Shown: positions 16,127 through 25,230, counted from the stretch's first letter. The stretch: 54,292 bases of DNA from Rhizobium skierniewicense (GCF_014196515.1 NZ_JACIDV010000018.1:1-54292); one strand, 5' to 3'. Notes: generated from the sequence alone by a model not told the origin. A program made the numbers and translations.

Positions 16127-17004
16127 GAAGCTACGCCCGCACCTTGATATTAGCCTGCAGCATAACCCTCGCCGGGACCTGGGCTCACGCATTGGACATA
16201 CCAAAGGCCGGAACGAATGATAGTCGCATTCGCTTCGTTGACTATTCAGCCAATGACGTTGTGAAAGTCATTGGTCGATATCGTGCCTCTACGCAGATCG
16301 AGTTCGACGCGACGGAAGAAATCGTACATGTCGCAACTGGTGACAGCGTTGGTTGGGAAGTCGCACCTGCTCACAATATTCTTTTCCTGAAGCCGCGTGA
16401 GAAAAACCCGCCTACAAACCTTCAGGTCGTGACCGTTCGCCAAAGCGGTGAGCGGCGCGTCTATCAGTTCGAGCTACGGGCCACAGAAGGCGATGTGACC
16501 GCCAACGACGCATATTTCCTAGTCCGATTCCGATATCCAACGGACGAGGCAAATGAGCGTCAGCGTCTTGCCGCGCTCCAAGCCGCCCAACATCGAGCCG
16601 CCGCCAATAAGCGAGCCGTCGATAGCACTCTGTCGTTGCACCAGAGCTACGGTGCAAGAAACTACCGCTATTCGGCTCAAGGCTCACGCGCGATCCAGCC
16701 GGATAGCATTTATGACGATGGCAAGGTCACTACGATGCGATTTGCCGGTAATCGTGAAATCCCCGCTATTTATATGGTTCAAAGTGACGGAAGCGAAACG
16801 CTTATTCCTTGGGATGCTCGTAAGAGCGGTGAACTCGTCGTTGTTCATGGGACAGCGAAGGAGTTCCGTCTAAGGCGCGGGGGCGACGTCATCTGCATTT
16901 TCAACGAAGGGTATGATCCTGTCGGCGTAAACCCCGGTACAGGCACCACCTCGCCGTCTGTTGAGCGCAGCGTACGGCCTGAACCGCGTGGAGCAAATCG
17001 ATGA
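16123..17004 (+). CDS. virB9: VirB9 outer-membrane core protein
   Basis: 293 residues with a signal peptide ending near AHALD. The N-terminal beta domain (DSRIRFVDYSANDVVKVIGR) and C-terminal beta sandwich (NREIPAIYMVQSDGSETLIP, then VHGTAKEFRLRRGGDVICIF) match VirB9/CagX. It forms the outer-membrane ring with VirB7 and VirB10. A Pro/Ser/Arg tail follows. Overlaps virB10 by 4 bases. Confidence 0.92.
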   Translation: MRSYARTLILACSITLAGTWAHALDIPKAGTNDSRIRFVDYSANDVVKVIGRYRASTQIEFDATEEIVHVATGDSVGWEVAPAHNILFLKPREKNPPTNLQVVTVRQSGERRVYQFELRATEGDVTANDAYFLVRFRYPTDEANERQRLAALQAAQHRAAANKRAVDSTLSLHQSYGARNYRYSAQGSRAIQPDSIYDDGKVTTMRFAGNREIPAIYMVQSDGSETLIPWDARKSGELVVVHGTAKEFRLRRGGDVICIFNEGYDPVGVNPGTGTTSPSVERSVRPEPRGANR

Positions 17005-18227
17005 GCAACACCGACAATCAAAATCAGAATGAAGAAGCCTCGGTTGCTGGCGAACGCGGACCTGGCATTACGTCTGTCGCTGAAGAAAAAAGCGCCGCTG
17101 GTACGATTGGCCGTAGTGTAGTCGTCGGCCTTATCGTTCTGGCCGGTCTCGGTTTCCTTTATGCGACCTGGGATAGCGGCGACAAAAATGAGGAAGTGCG
17201 AGAAACCAAGACGCAGATTGGTCCGGGCGCTGTACCGTTTCAGCCTGCGGCTTTGCCACCGCCACCTGAGCCACCTCCAGCTCCCGTCCAGCAGCCTCAA
17301 CCCGTCCAGCAGGTCCAACAGCCTGAGCCGCGTGACGAAATGCTTGATGCAAGCATCCGTTCGCCTGTCATCGCCTTTAGCAACAGTTCGTCACGTCGCG
17401 ATAACGGACAAGGTGGCCAACAAGGGCAAGGACAAGGCGGACCGGGACAGGATTTCTCCGTTGACCTTCCCCCCGGCATTGGCGGCCTCCTCGGTGGCCA
17501 ACAGGCTCAACAGCGTCAAGATCGCCTGCGCGACAAATTACAGCCTACAAACCTTGAAGGCGTAACGGCGTCGGTGCTTCCGGATCTTCACATGGTCGTT
17601 CCACAAGGTACGCAGATTCCTTGCGTGTTGCAGACGGCAATCTCCAGCGATCAACCCGGTATGGTGTCGTGCGTAATTCAGCGCGACGTCATGAGCGCAA
17701 GTGGCCAAGTCGTTCTTATGGAAAAAGGAACGACTGTCACTGGCGAATATAATGATGGCCTTCGCCGTGGCCAGAAGCGAATCTTTGTTCTGTGGAACCG
17801 CGCTCGTACACCTACTGGTGTAATTGTGAACATGGCTAGCCCCGGCGCTGATGGCCTCGGCCGCTCCGGATTCGATGGTAAGATCGATAATCATTTTTGG
17901 GAACGCTTCGGCGGAGCAATCCTAATGTCGATTGTGGGTGATGCCTCGAAGTATGCTTTCCAGCAACTGAATGATGGGACTGATTTCGAGACCAACGAAA
18001 CCGAGAATGCATCTCGTGATGCAGCTTCGATCGCTCTCGAGAACTCGATCAACATTCCTCCAACCCTTTACAAAAATCAGGGTGAGCAAGTGTCGATCTT
18101 TGTGGCTCGTGACCTGTTCTTCGATAAGGTCTATCAGCTGCAAACCACTGAAACCCGCACTCAGATCCTCGATAGAACCGCCACAGGCAACATGCGTGCT
18201 AACGCACCTATCATGGCTACGAAATAA
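17001..18227 (+). CDS. virB10: VirB10 core-complex energy sensor
   Basis: 408 residues. Cytosolic N-terminus, membrane helix at about 34-54, then a proline-rich periplasmic stretch (residues 75-112, many PPP and QQP) and a Gly/Gln linker. The C-terminal TrbI-type barrel (about 190-400) includes MVVPQGTQIPCVLQTAI and the NSINIPPTLYKNQGEQVSIF segment. It links the inner and outer membranes in the T4SS. Confidence 0.92.
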   Translation: MSNTDNQNQNEEASVAGERGPGITSVAEEKSAAGTIGRSVVVGLIVLAGLGFLYATWDSGDKNEEVRETKTQIGPGAVPFQPAALPPPPEPPPAPVQQPQPVQQVQQPEPRDEMLDASIRSPVIAFSNSSSRRDNGQGGQQGQGQGGPGQDFSVDLPPGIGGLLGGQQAQQRQDRLRDKLQPTNLEGVTASVLPDLHMVVPQGTQIPCVLQTAISSDQPGMVSCVIQRDVMSASGQVVLMEKGTTVTGEYNDGLRRGQKRIFVLWNRARTPTGVIVNMASPGADGLGRSGFDGKIDNHFWERFGGAILMSIVGDASKYAFQQLNDGTDFETNETENASRDAASIALENSINIPPTLYKNQGEQVSIFVARDLFFDKVYQLQTTETRTQILDRTATGNMRANAPIMATK

Positions 18228-18239
18228 GGAATCCAGTGC

Positions 18240-19256
18240 GTGAGTGATGCGACGCCGCTTTTGACGTTCTTAGAGCCGATACAGCCTTTCCTTGATGAGG
18301 AAGGGCTGACGGAACTCTGTATCAACCGGCCTCATGAAATCTGGTGTGAAGGAAAAGACGGCTGGAAACGTCATGAGATTGCAGACCCGAAGTTGAGCTA
18401 TCAAAGCTTAGCTTCCGGGTTTGCAAAACTCGCAGCTTCTTTCACCAAACAGAACATAGATGAGAAGCATCCAGTTCTTTCAACAACACTTCCAGGCGGT
18501 GAACGCTGCCAGATTGTCATTCCTCCTGCCGTCCCGTCCGGAACAGTTTCTATAACGATCAGAAAGCCGTCCGATGTATCGCTTAGCCTGTCGGACCTTG
18601 ACGAGCGCGGGCTATTCGCCAAAGTCAGCACGCAGACTGGCAAGCTGAACGACACGGACGAGGAGCTTTTACGCTTAAAAGCCGCGCATCAATGGACGGA
18701 ATTTTTTGACCTTGCTGTCCGCAGTCGAAAAAACATCATCATCAGCGGCGCCACCGGTAGCGGAAAGACAACTTTCTCGAAAAGTCTCATTCGATGCATT
18801 CCGGACAATGAGCGCATCATCACGATTGAAGACGCCTTAGAACTTGAAGTGCCTCCGCCAAACCATGTGAGGCTTATCTACTCAAAGGATGGTCAAGGGC
18901 AATCGAAGGCCGGACCGAAACAGCTTCTCGAAAGCTGCCTGCGTATGCGTCCAGATAGAATTCTCCTGCAAGAGCTGCGCGACGGCACAGCCTTTTTCTA
19001 CCTCCGCAATGCTAATTCCGGTCACCCAGGTTCGATCACGACAGTTCACGCGGATTCGGCTGCGCTGGCATTCGAACAACTGACGCTTCTTGTGAAAGAG
19101 TCTGAAGGCGGTTCACAGATCGACCGCGACGACATTCGCGCCCTGCTGGTGATGCTCGTCGATATCGTGGTCCAGATCAAAAAATTTCCTGACGGCTCTC
19201 GTCGCATCACTGAAGTTTATTTCGACCCTGAAAAGCAGCTTGGACAGGGAATTTAA
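18240..19256 (+). CDS. virB11: VirB11 hexameric ATPase
   Basis: 338 residues starting at a GTG with AAGGA upstream. N-terminal domain, then Walker A ISGATGSGKTTF near residue 170, an Asp box (RIITIEDALEL), Walker B (RILLQELRDG) and a His box (GHPGSITTVHAD). VirB11 switches the machine between pilus building and substrate export. It is the last numbered virB gene; virD4 follows 16 bases later. Confidence 0.93.
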   Translation: MSDATPLLTFLEPIQPFLDEEGLTELCINRPHEIWCEGKDGWKRHEIADPKLSYQSLASGFAKLAASFTKQNIDEKHPVLSTTLPGGERCQIVIPPAVPSGTVSITIRKPSDVSLSLSDLDERGLFAKVSTQTGKLNDTDEELLRLKAAHQWTEFFDLAVRSRKNIIISGATGSGKTTFSKSLIRCIPDNERIITIEDALELEVPPPNHVRLIYSKDGQGQSKAGPKQLLESCLRMRPDRILLQELRDGTAFFYLRNANSGHPGSITTVHADSAALAFEQLTLLVKESEGGSQIDRDDIRALLVMLVDIVVQIKKFPDGSRRITEVYFDPEKQLGQGI

Positions 19257-19272
19257 CCAACGAGGATTTTAG

Positions 19273-21210
19273 ATGCCAAACCAACTTCGATACGGCCTTT
19301 GGGCCGTAGCCGGGCTTCTCACAATCGCTTTGGTTTTCATCCTCTCATCGAACCTGGCTCTGGTATTTTTACGGTCGCATGATGGTGAACTTCATGTTCT
19401 GACCATCATCGATATGCTGACCTCTTCGAACGAACGGGAAAACGGAACCGCTCGACTTGCTCTCATCATAACTTGCGGCGCTGCTTTGTTCGGTGCGGGT
19501 GCTCTGTGGAAAGCAAGAGGTTCAAAAGCGCTTCATGGCACCGCTCGTTTTGCCACTGAGGCGGAAGTTCGAAAAGCAGGTTTGCGGGAAACGACAGGTA
19601 TTATCGTCGGCAAGCTGAGGGGAAAATATCTCATCTTCGGCGGATCGGAGCATGTCATTGTCTACGCGCCTACGCGCGGCGGTAAAGGTGTCGGCGTCGT
19701 TATTCCAAACTTGTTGAATTGGGCGGATTCGGCAATTGTACTCGATATCAAGAAAGAGAATTGGCAGCTCACTGCCGGTTTCAGAAAACAGGCTGGGCAA
19801 GAGGTATATCTGTTTGATCCCTTCGACCCGGAAGGCAGAACTGCCCGCTATAATCCACTCGCATATGTGAAAAGGGACAACCCAACCGACCTCTATGATG
19901 ACCTGCAACGGATCTCAGGGATGCTGTTTCCCATCGAAGGCCGCACTGTAGATCCGTTCTGGACCGAAAGCGCCCGCACCGCATTCATAGCGGTCGCCGG
20001 CTATATCGCTGAAACGCCTGAATTACCTTTCACGATCGGCGAGGTACTTCGCCAAATCGCAGCCGCGCCAGACATTTCCAAGCACTTCAAAGGCATATTG
20101 GAAAAGAGAAGTGAGGATCGGCCTCTATCCCAACAGTGCCGCACAGCGATGAACGATTTTCTGGCATCCTCGGAGAATACGCTGCAAAGCGTTAGAAAGT
20201 CGGTCAGTGCGAAGCTCGGCCTTTGGCTCAATGCCAGGATCGATGCAGCAACCAGCGCAAATGATTTCGATTTGCGGGAACTTAGGCGGCGGCCGATTTC
20301 GATCTACCTCGGTGTTACGCCTGACAATCTTGATCGCATGGCACCTCTGTTGAACCTATTTTTTCAGCAGGCCGTTGACCTCAACACTCGTGTTTTGCCT
20401 GAACAGGACAAAACACTGAAGCGCCAGCTCATGCTTATGATGGATGAGTTCCGGGCGCTCGGGAATGTCGAAATCATTGCCAAAGGTGTTTCGTATGTCG
20501 CCGGTTTCGGAATCCGCATTGTGACAATCGTTCAATCACCATCGCAAATCCGCGAAGTCTACGGTCCCGACGCAGCGCTTAACTACATGACGAACCATGG
20601 TGTGGAGGTCGTATTCACACCGAAGGAACACACCATAGCCACGGAATTAAGCGAGCGTTTCGGTTATGATACCGTCGCGGGACGATCCCGTTCGCGTGGC
20701 CTTGGCTTTTCTCGCTCGTCCAAGACCGAAACCACTTCGGACCAACGACGCGCTTTGATGCTCCCGCAAGAACTGGTGCTAACGCCATTCGAGGAAGAGT
20801 ATCTTCTGAAAGGTGGCATCCCACCTGTGAAGGCCAATAAAATCCTCTACTGGAATGATCCTGTTTTCAAAAAGCGGCTCCTCCCTCCTCCCTCCTTGAC
20901 CACAAAAAATCAGGTCAGCGATGCTCGGATCGACGTGTTGGAGCGGCAGGTTGAGACGCTGCGCAAAGCGCTTAATGAGCGAATTGCGCGAGAACCTACA
21001 ATCGAAGAAATTACCGCGCCAGTGCAGGTAGCTGACGGCGAAGACGGCCTTATTTGGGAAATGCCAGACGGAACAGCTGTCGATCTGACATTCGAAGGTA
21101 TCGATCTGAGCGACGATACCACCGTCAATCAGCAAAACGCAGAAACACGAGTAGGTGCCTTTTTCAGCGAGCTTTTGGATGGAAGGTCTGAAGGCCGCTC
21201 GATAGAATGA
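19273..21210 (+). CDS. virD4: VirD4/TraG coupling protein
   Basis: 645 residues. Two N-terminal membrane helices (8-30 and 62-80), Walker A APTRGGKGVGVVIPN near residue 132 and Walker B LMLMMDEFRALG near residue 386, followed by the conserved IVQSPSQIREVYG. This ATPase brings the relaxosome and any protein substrates, such as the Fic protein downstream, to the VirB channel. The C-terminal tail (about 540-645) is acidic. Confidence 0.93.
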   Translation: MPNQLRYGLWAVAGLLTIALVFILSSNLALVFLRSHDGELHVLTIIDMLTSSNERENGTARLALIITCGAALFGAGALWKARGSKALHGTARFATEAEVRKAGLRETTGIIVGKLRGKYLIFGGSEHVIVYAPTRGGKGVGVVIPNLLNWADSAIVLDIKKENWQLTAGFRKQAGQEVYLFDPFDPEGRTARYNPLAYVKRDNPTDLYDDLQRISGMLFPIEGRTVDPFWTESARTAFIAVAGYIAETPELPFTIGEVLRQIAAAPDISKHFKGILEKRSEDRPLSQQCRTAMNDFLASSENTLQSVRKSVSAKLGLWLNARIDAATSANDFDLRELRRRPISIYLGVTPDNLDRMAPLLNLFFQQAVDLNTRVLPEQDKTLKRQLMLMMDEFRALGNVEIIAKGVSYVAGFGIRIVTIVQSPSQIREVYGPDAALNYMTNHGVEVVFTPKEHTIATELSERFGYDTVAGRSRSRGLGFSRSSKTETTSDQRRALMLPQELVLTPFEEEYLLKGGIPPVKANKILYWNDPVFKKRLLPPPSLTTKNQVSDARIDVLERQVETLRKALNERIAREPTIEEITAPVQVADGEDGLIWEMPDGTAVDLTFEGIDLSDDTTVNQQNAETRVGAFFSELLDGRSEGRSIE

Positions 21211-21222
21211 AAGGAATAATCC

Positions 21223-22815
21223 ATGGCTGACGATGACAATAAAGCGCGTGATCTCGACGAGACACGCGAAAAGGTAGATGAAGCCGCCTCTCTCTTAGAG
21301 CCTGAAAACCCCGATTTGCTGGAAATTGCGCGCGATCCCGAACGCAGCATAGCGGCACCTGTACGGGGCGGCCAAGATCGAGGCGACACCGCGGGTGCTG
21401 GAACTTCTCTCCGTGACCAGTCAGAATCAAATCGCAAAACGGACTTTGTGAAATCAGACCGTCCGGCTGTCGAGGATGATTACCCCGACGAAATAAACCG
21501 CAAATACTACCGTAGGAAAGATTTCGCTGGCGACGATCACATTTATGCCGACGCAAAGGGGAGTCGTGAGCTTTTTCAAGTGAGCGGTGACAAGCTCAAG
21601 ACCAAAAACGAAGACCCGCAGGCTGTCAAATTGATGCTGGACACAGCCGCGCATCGCGGGTGGACAGAAATCAAGGTCAAGGGAACAGAAGAATTCAGGC
21701 GTGAAGCATGGCTTGAAGGACAAGCCCGCGGAATAAACGTGACCGGCTACAAGCCGAACGAGATTGATTTGCAAGAGCTTAAAAAGCGTGAGCAGATGTT
21801 TCTCCGAAATGAAATAGCTCCTGAACTCGGACAACAATCACCAAACCCTGCCTCGTCCGCGAACGGCGCTGACGTTGAAAAAGCAAAGGAAGAGACAGAG
21901 GCGTTTGAACGCACACGCGCTGACCGTTCAAATCCAAGCTATAAGACCGGCATAGAAGGTACGGTTATCGAACAGGGCTCACGTCCCTACCGTGACGATC
22001 CCGAAAACGATCATTCCCCCTATGTCGTGCTTCGGGATGCCAATGGCCGCGAACACACCGCTTGGGGTGTCGGCCTTCCAGACGCCATGCTGAGGGCAGG
22101 TGCCAAGACAGGCGATCAGGTCCGTTTGCAAGAAGCCGGAATGGAGACAGTCACGAAGTCGGTCATCCGCACAGTTGATGGCCAACAGGTACGTGTCCAG
22201 CAACAAGTAGAGCGTCGGAGTTGGGATGCCGAAGTGACGAAGGAGCAAGAGCGCAGCGGCCAGGAGATGAACGAGCGCGAGCAACAGGAAGCACCGCTCG
22301 GCTCGGCAAGAGAGCAACGGATTAATGCAGCTGAAGCCAATGTAGCTCGATCCATCGTCGCAGGCGAAAACGCGCTTCACAGCGGACCGGCTCGCGATGC
22401 TGCCTTAGAGGATGGCAGGTTCGCCAATGAAGCACGAGCGAAAGAATATGCCGCGACTGGCCGCGGAGCCGGCGATGATCCTCAGTTACGCTCTGCCGTT
22501 GCTATGGAAGCATACGTTGAGCGTAAGCTGCGTGCCAAATTCCAGAATGATCCTGTCGCAGTTCAACGTGGACTAAGCACCGCGAGAAACAAGATTTCAC
22601 AGGCTATTGCACGGGGTCAGGATTTCCCGAAGCCCCGCGTCGTAGAAACGCGAGAAGCTTCAAGAAGTGAAGAACGAGGGCGTGAAGTTCTGGGTGCGGA
22701 AGCAGAAAAGACCGGCAAGCAGATAGAACAGCGCGAGCAGGTTCAAGAGCAGACGAGGGACATGGAACGTGAATCCGCGCGACAGAATATCCGCGAACAA
22801 AACAGGGATAGATAG
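21223..22815 (+). CDS. LPD7-domain protein with an OB-like region and a T4SS-signal-like C-terminus
   Basis: 530 residues. A charged N-terminus is followed by an LPD7-type domain at about 85-180 (YYRRKDFAGDDHIYADAKGS, then RGWTEIKVKGTEEFRREAWL), a module usually attached to relaxases, TraC primases and other conjugation polyproteins. Residues about 240-330 look like a small beta domain (VVLRDANGREHTAWGVGLP). Residues 420-475 (PQLRSAVAMEAYVERKLRAK onward) closely resemble the C-terminus of the Fic protein at 23157. I infer a shared recruitment signal for VirD4. The rest is Glu/Arg/Gln-rich coil. No relaxase motif is present. It is the last gene of the virB operon and may itself be a transferred protein. 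Confidence 0.65.
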   Translation: MADDDNKARDLDETREKVDEAASLLEPENPDLLEIARDPERSIAAPVRGGQDRGDTAGAGTSLRDQSESNRKTDFVKSDRPAVEDDYPDEINRKYYRRKDFAGDDHIYADAKGSRELFQVSGDKLKTKNEDPQAVKLMLDTAAHRGWTEIKVKGTEEFRREAWLEGQARGINVTGYKPNEIDLQELKKREQMFLRNEIAPELGQQSPNPASSANGADVEKAKEETEAFERTRADRSNPSYKTGIEGTVIEQGSRPYRDDPENDHSPYVVLRDANGREHTAWGVGLPDAMLRAGAKTGDQVRLQEAGMETVTKSVIRTVDGQQVRVQQQVERRSWDAEVTKEQERSGQEMNEREQQEAPLGSAREQRINAAEANVARSIVAGENALHSGPARDAALEDGRFANEARAKEYAATGRGAGDDPQLRSAVAMEAYVERKLRAKFQNDPVAVQRGLSTARNKISQAIARGQDFPKPRVVETREASRSEERGREVLGAEAEKTGKQIEQREQVQEQTRDMERESARQNIREQNRDR

Positions 22816-22834
22816 CTCAACACTTTGATTTAAC

Positions 22835-22863
22835 TTGACTTTCCCCTGTGGAAATGGTAGTAA
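22835..22863 (+). promoter_or_regulatory. Sigma-70-like promoter of the antitoxin/Fic genes
   Basis: TTGACT at 22835-22840 and TAGTAA at 22858-22863 are 17 bases apart, close to consensus, and are followed by GGAGG and the antitoxin ATG. The antitoxin and Fic genes can therefore be expressed independently of the virB operon. Confidence 0.55.
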
Positions 22864-22887
22864 TCGGTACTAATTGGAGGTTTGAAC

Positions 22888-23094
22888 ATGAATATTCATC
22901 AAAGCGTTCCAGACCGTTCGCCGGAAGCTATTGCACAGCGACGCCGTGCAGCTGATCAGGCTCGGGCGATGATTGCCAGACAGGGATACAAGCATAATCA
23001 GGTATGGGAAGATGCTACTGAAGCCTATGTGAATGGTGATATCTCAGACGTCGAGTACCGAGCAAAAGTCATCCGTTCGCCAAAGCAGGCTTGA
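22888..23094 (+). CDS. VbhA-like antitoxin of the Fic protein
   Basis: 68 residues. Residues 10-35 (SPEAIAQRRRAADQARAMIA) form a basic helix, followed by an acidic helix with the GDISDVEYRAKV pattern of VbhA-type antitoxins. VbhA inhibits Fic by inserting an (S/T)xxxE(G/N) helix whose Glu blocks ATP binding. The aligned segment here is MIARQG, so the Ser/Thr and the Glu are replaced by Met and Gln. Inhibition is therefore weaker or uses another residue, or the motif lies elsewhere. The start at 22888 has GGAGG 7 bases upstream. The fic gene follows after 62 bases containing a terminator. Confidence 0.62.
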   Translation: MNIHQSVPDRSPEAIAQRRRAADQARAMIARQGYKHNQVWEDATEAYVNGDISDVEYRAKVIRSPKQA

Positions 23095-23115
23095 TCAATC
23101 TTATTGTAATCCAGC

Positions 23116-23140
23116 GGCCGCCTATATGGCGGCCATTTTT
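23116..23140 (+). terminator. Intrinsic terminator between antitoxin and Fic toxin genes
   Basis: GGCCGCC (23116-23122), loop TATAT, GGCGGCC (23128-23134), then ATTTTT. It would stop most transcripts after the antitoxin and keep toxin mRNA low. The toxin gene then has only a weak ribosome site, which also favours excess antitoxin. Confidence 0.75.
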
Positions 23141-23156
23141 ATGAGTTAGACATTTC

Positions 23157-24344
23157 ATGAGTAATGATCCGTACTGCTATCCGAATCCGACAGGCAATCC
23201 AGATGGCGAGCGTGTTCTAAAAAATCGCTTTGGGATAACTTCTAACAAGGAATTGCGAGAAGAAGAATACAACGCAACGGGTGCTCGCATGATCCAGATT
23301 GAGATTGGCGACGGTCCCAAAGGCAAGTTTGACGCTGACCACCTCAAAGCCCTTCACCGCCATATATTCCAAGATGTTTATGAGTGGGCCGGTTACACGC
23401 GAGCTGAAACACCGATTGTTGACGGCGAACGTATGCCGCAGATTGGCTCGATCAGCAAAGGCGGGACGAACTTCCTCCCCGGCCAGAATATCGACATGGG
23501 CTTGGCCGACGCTTTCAAGGACTTAAGCGATCTCAGAACCCTCAAGGGCATTAGCGCAGACGAATTTTCAAAGCTGGCTGGAAAAGTTCTAGGCGATCTG
23601 AACTATGTTCACCCATTTCGAGAGGGAAATGGACGGACGCAGGAAACATTTATTGTCCAGCTCGGTCGCGAACTCGGCCACGAAGTGCAGTTAGATGTCG
23701 TGAGTAAGGCACGAATGATTGAAGGATCGAAAGAGGCCATCAGAGATGCCGACAGCAAAGCGCTCTCTCATGCTATCCTCGATTCCGTTGATCCCAACAG
23801 GCAGGGTGCTATTCGCTCAACTTTCGCGATGCTGAGAGAGTATGGCGAAGATCCGATGGAACACGATGTTCGCACAGCACTCCCAGGTGAGCGTGTCACT
23901 GGTAACCTAATCGATCATGACGAGCTAACAATAAAGGTTGCAGCCGAGAATTACATTGTCGTCGTGGACCGCCGGGACTTCCCTCAAAAAATCGAGGATG
24001 AAATGGAAGTCGATTTTGTCGCGACCCATGATTTCTCTGGTCATGACAAAGCGAGAACATATTTGGACGGTTCAAGGGAAAGCCTTCTTAGTGAGCCGGA
24101 ATTGAGAAAAGCTGTCATTCTCGAAACGTACGTGACAGACAAGACAACCCGGCAATTCCCAAACGACAAAGATGCTGTTGATCAGGCCGTAAAGGTCGCT
24201 CGGGAAAAGATTGCAGGAATGATCGCCAACGGCATTGATATTCCCTCCCCTACCATACAGCGAGATCAAGACGTTGATCGCTCGGATATCAATCATTCGC
24301 CACCTGAAGATGATCGCCCAAAAGACTACGGACGCGAGCGCTAG
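23157..24344 (+). CDS. Fic-domain AMP-transferase toxin with a secretion-like C-terminus (VbhT/Bep-like)
   Basis: 395 residues. Residues about 15-210 form the Fic domain with an intact active site HPFREGNGRT (152-161); it should transfer AMP to target proteins. Residues about 245-295 look like an OB-type beta domain (VTGNLIDHDELTIKVA), and residues 313-366 match the C-terminus of the LPD7 protein upstream. The order Fic, OB, C-terminal module is that of Bartonella VbhT and Bep proteins, which are exported by VirB/VirD4 systems through a BID domain. Here the C-terminal module is shorter than a full BID. It may act both as a plasmid toxin and as a protein delivered to recipients. Confidence 0.8.
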   Translation: MSNDPYCYPNPTGNPDGERVLKNRFGITSNKELREEEYNATGARMIQIEIGDGPKGKFDADHLKALHRHIFQDVYEWAGYTRAETPIVDGERMPQIGSISKGGTNFLPGQNIDMGLADAFKDLSDLRTLKGISADEFSKLAGKVLGDLNYVHPFREGNGRTQETFIVQLGRELGHEVQLDVVSKARMIEGSKEAIRDADSKALSHAILDSVDPNRQGAIRSTFAMLREYGEDPMEHDVRTALPGERVTGNLIDHDELTIKVAAENYIVVVDRRDFPQKIEDEMEVDFVATHDFSGHDKARTYLDGSRESLLSEPELRKAVILETYVTDKTTRQFPNDKDAVDQAVKVAREKIAGMIANGIDIPSPTIQRDQDVDRSDINHSPPEDDRPKDYGRER

Positions 24345-24357
24345 AGCGCGTTAAGTC

Positions 24358-24897
24358 ATGCAGGATCACGAAATAAAAATCATCGCAGTTGCGATCATCA
24401 TCGCAGCAGGAATCTTGTTGCGGCGGCTTCTGAAACCCAAAGCGCGCATCCTGAGACATAAAAGAAAGCAGGAGCAAGCGCGCCGTGTCCTGGAAAAGAT
24501 CAACACTATTCCTTTGATGCCACAACGTCTCGCCTACCTGCGCAAGATCGATCCTCTGACCTTCGAAGAACTATTACTCGAAGGCTTTGAGAGGCGCGGG
24601 CATAGAGTTGTTCGAAACACACACTACAGTGGTGATGGCGGGATTGATGGCTCGGTTCAGATAGATGGGGAAACACATCTCCTGCAAGCTAAGAGATATG
24701 CCAAGCACATCAACCGCCAGCACATTGCAGATTTCAGCGCTTTGATCGCCGCACGCAACTGCAAAGGTATTTTCATTCACACTGGCAGAACGGGCGCAGG
24801 CGCGAAAGACCTCGTCTTACAGGACCATCGTTTAACGATTTTGAGCGGCCAAAAACTTTTGAATTTCCTGAACTCAGAGACTTTTATAAAAGATTAG
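24358..24897 (+). CDS. Membrane-anchored Mrr-type restriction nuclease
   Basis: 179 residues. An N-terminal membrane helix (residues 8-24, IIAVAIIIAAGILL) and a basic linker precede an Mrr-like PD-(D/E)xK domain: FEELLLEGFERRGHRVV, the catalytic Asp in GDGGIDG (Asp97) and LLQAKRY (Gln110, Lys112). Mrr-type enzymes cut modified or foreign DNA. Being tied to the inner membrane next to conjugation genes suggests action on incoming or phage DNA. It starts 13 bases after fic and is probably co-transcribed. Confidence 0.7.
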   Translation: MQDHEIKIIAVAIIIAAGILLRRLLKPKARILRHKRKQEQARRVLEKINTIPLMPQRLAYLRKIDPLTFEELLLEGFERRGHRVVRNTHYSGDGGIDGSVQIDGETHLLQAKRYAKHINRQHIADFSALIAARNCKGIFIHTGRTGAGAKDLVLQDHRLTILSGQKLLNFLNSETFIKD

Positions 24898-24942
24898 ACA
24901 ATTCCAGCGCTCACGAGGTGGTTTCATCGCGACCATGGCGGA

Positions 24943-25230
24943 TCACGCCGCGCTTAGTGTCATCCGGAAGCCCAGCGCATGGATGATTTTGTGCATCGTT
25001 TCATAGCGAAGCTTTGACCCGGGTTTCAGGGCTTTGTAGAGGCTTTCGCGGCCAAGCCCGGAAGTTTCTGCGATCTGCGCCATGCCTCGAGCCTTAGCGA
25101 CATGACCCAGCGCCGAAATGAAAACATCTGGGTTTTCATCCTCCATGGCTGCGGCCAAGAACTCCAGCATGTCTTCTTCATCGTGCAGGTACTCTGAAGC
25201 GTCGAATTTTTTGAACTGCGTCATAATCAT
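24943..25230 (-). CDS. higA: HigA-type antitoxin
   Basis: 95 residues, the putative addiction-module antidote family. MTQFKKFDASEYLHDEEDM opens the protein, followed by a helix-turn-helix (MAQIAETSGLGRESLYKALK) and the closing HALGFRMTL. It binds the toxin and represses the operon. The start codon overlaps the end of the toxin gene, so the toxin is encoded first, the usual HigBA order. Confidence 0.85.
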   Translation of the reverse strand: MIMTQFKKFDASEYLHDEEDMLEFLAAAMEDENPDVFISALGHVAKARGMAQIAETSGLGRESLYKALKPGSKLRYETMHKIIHALGFRMTLSAA

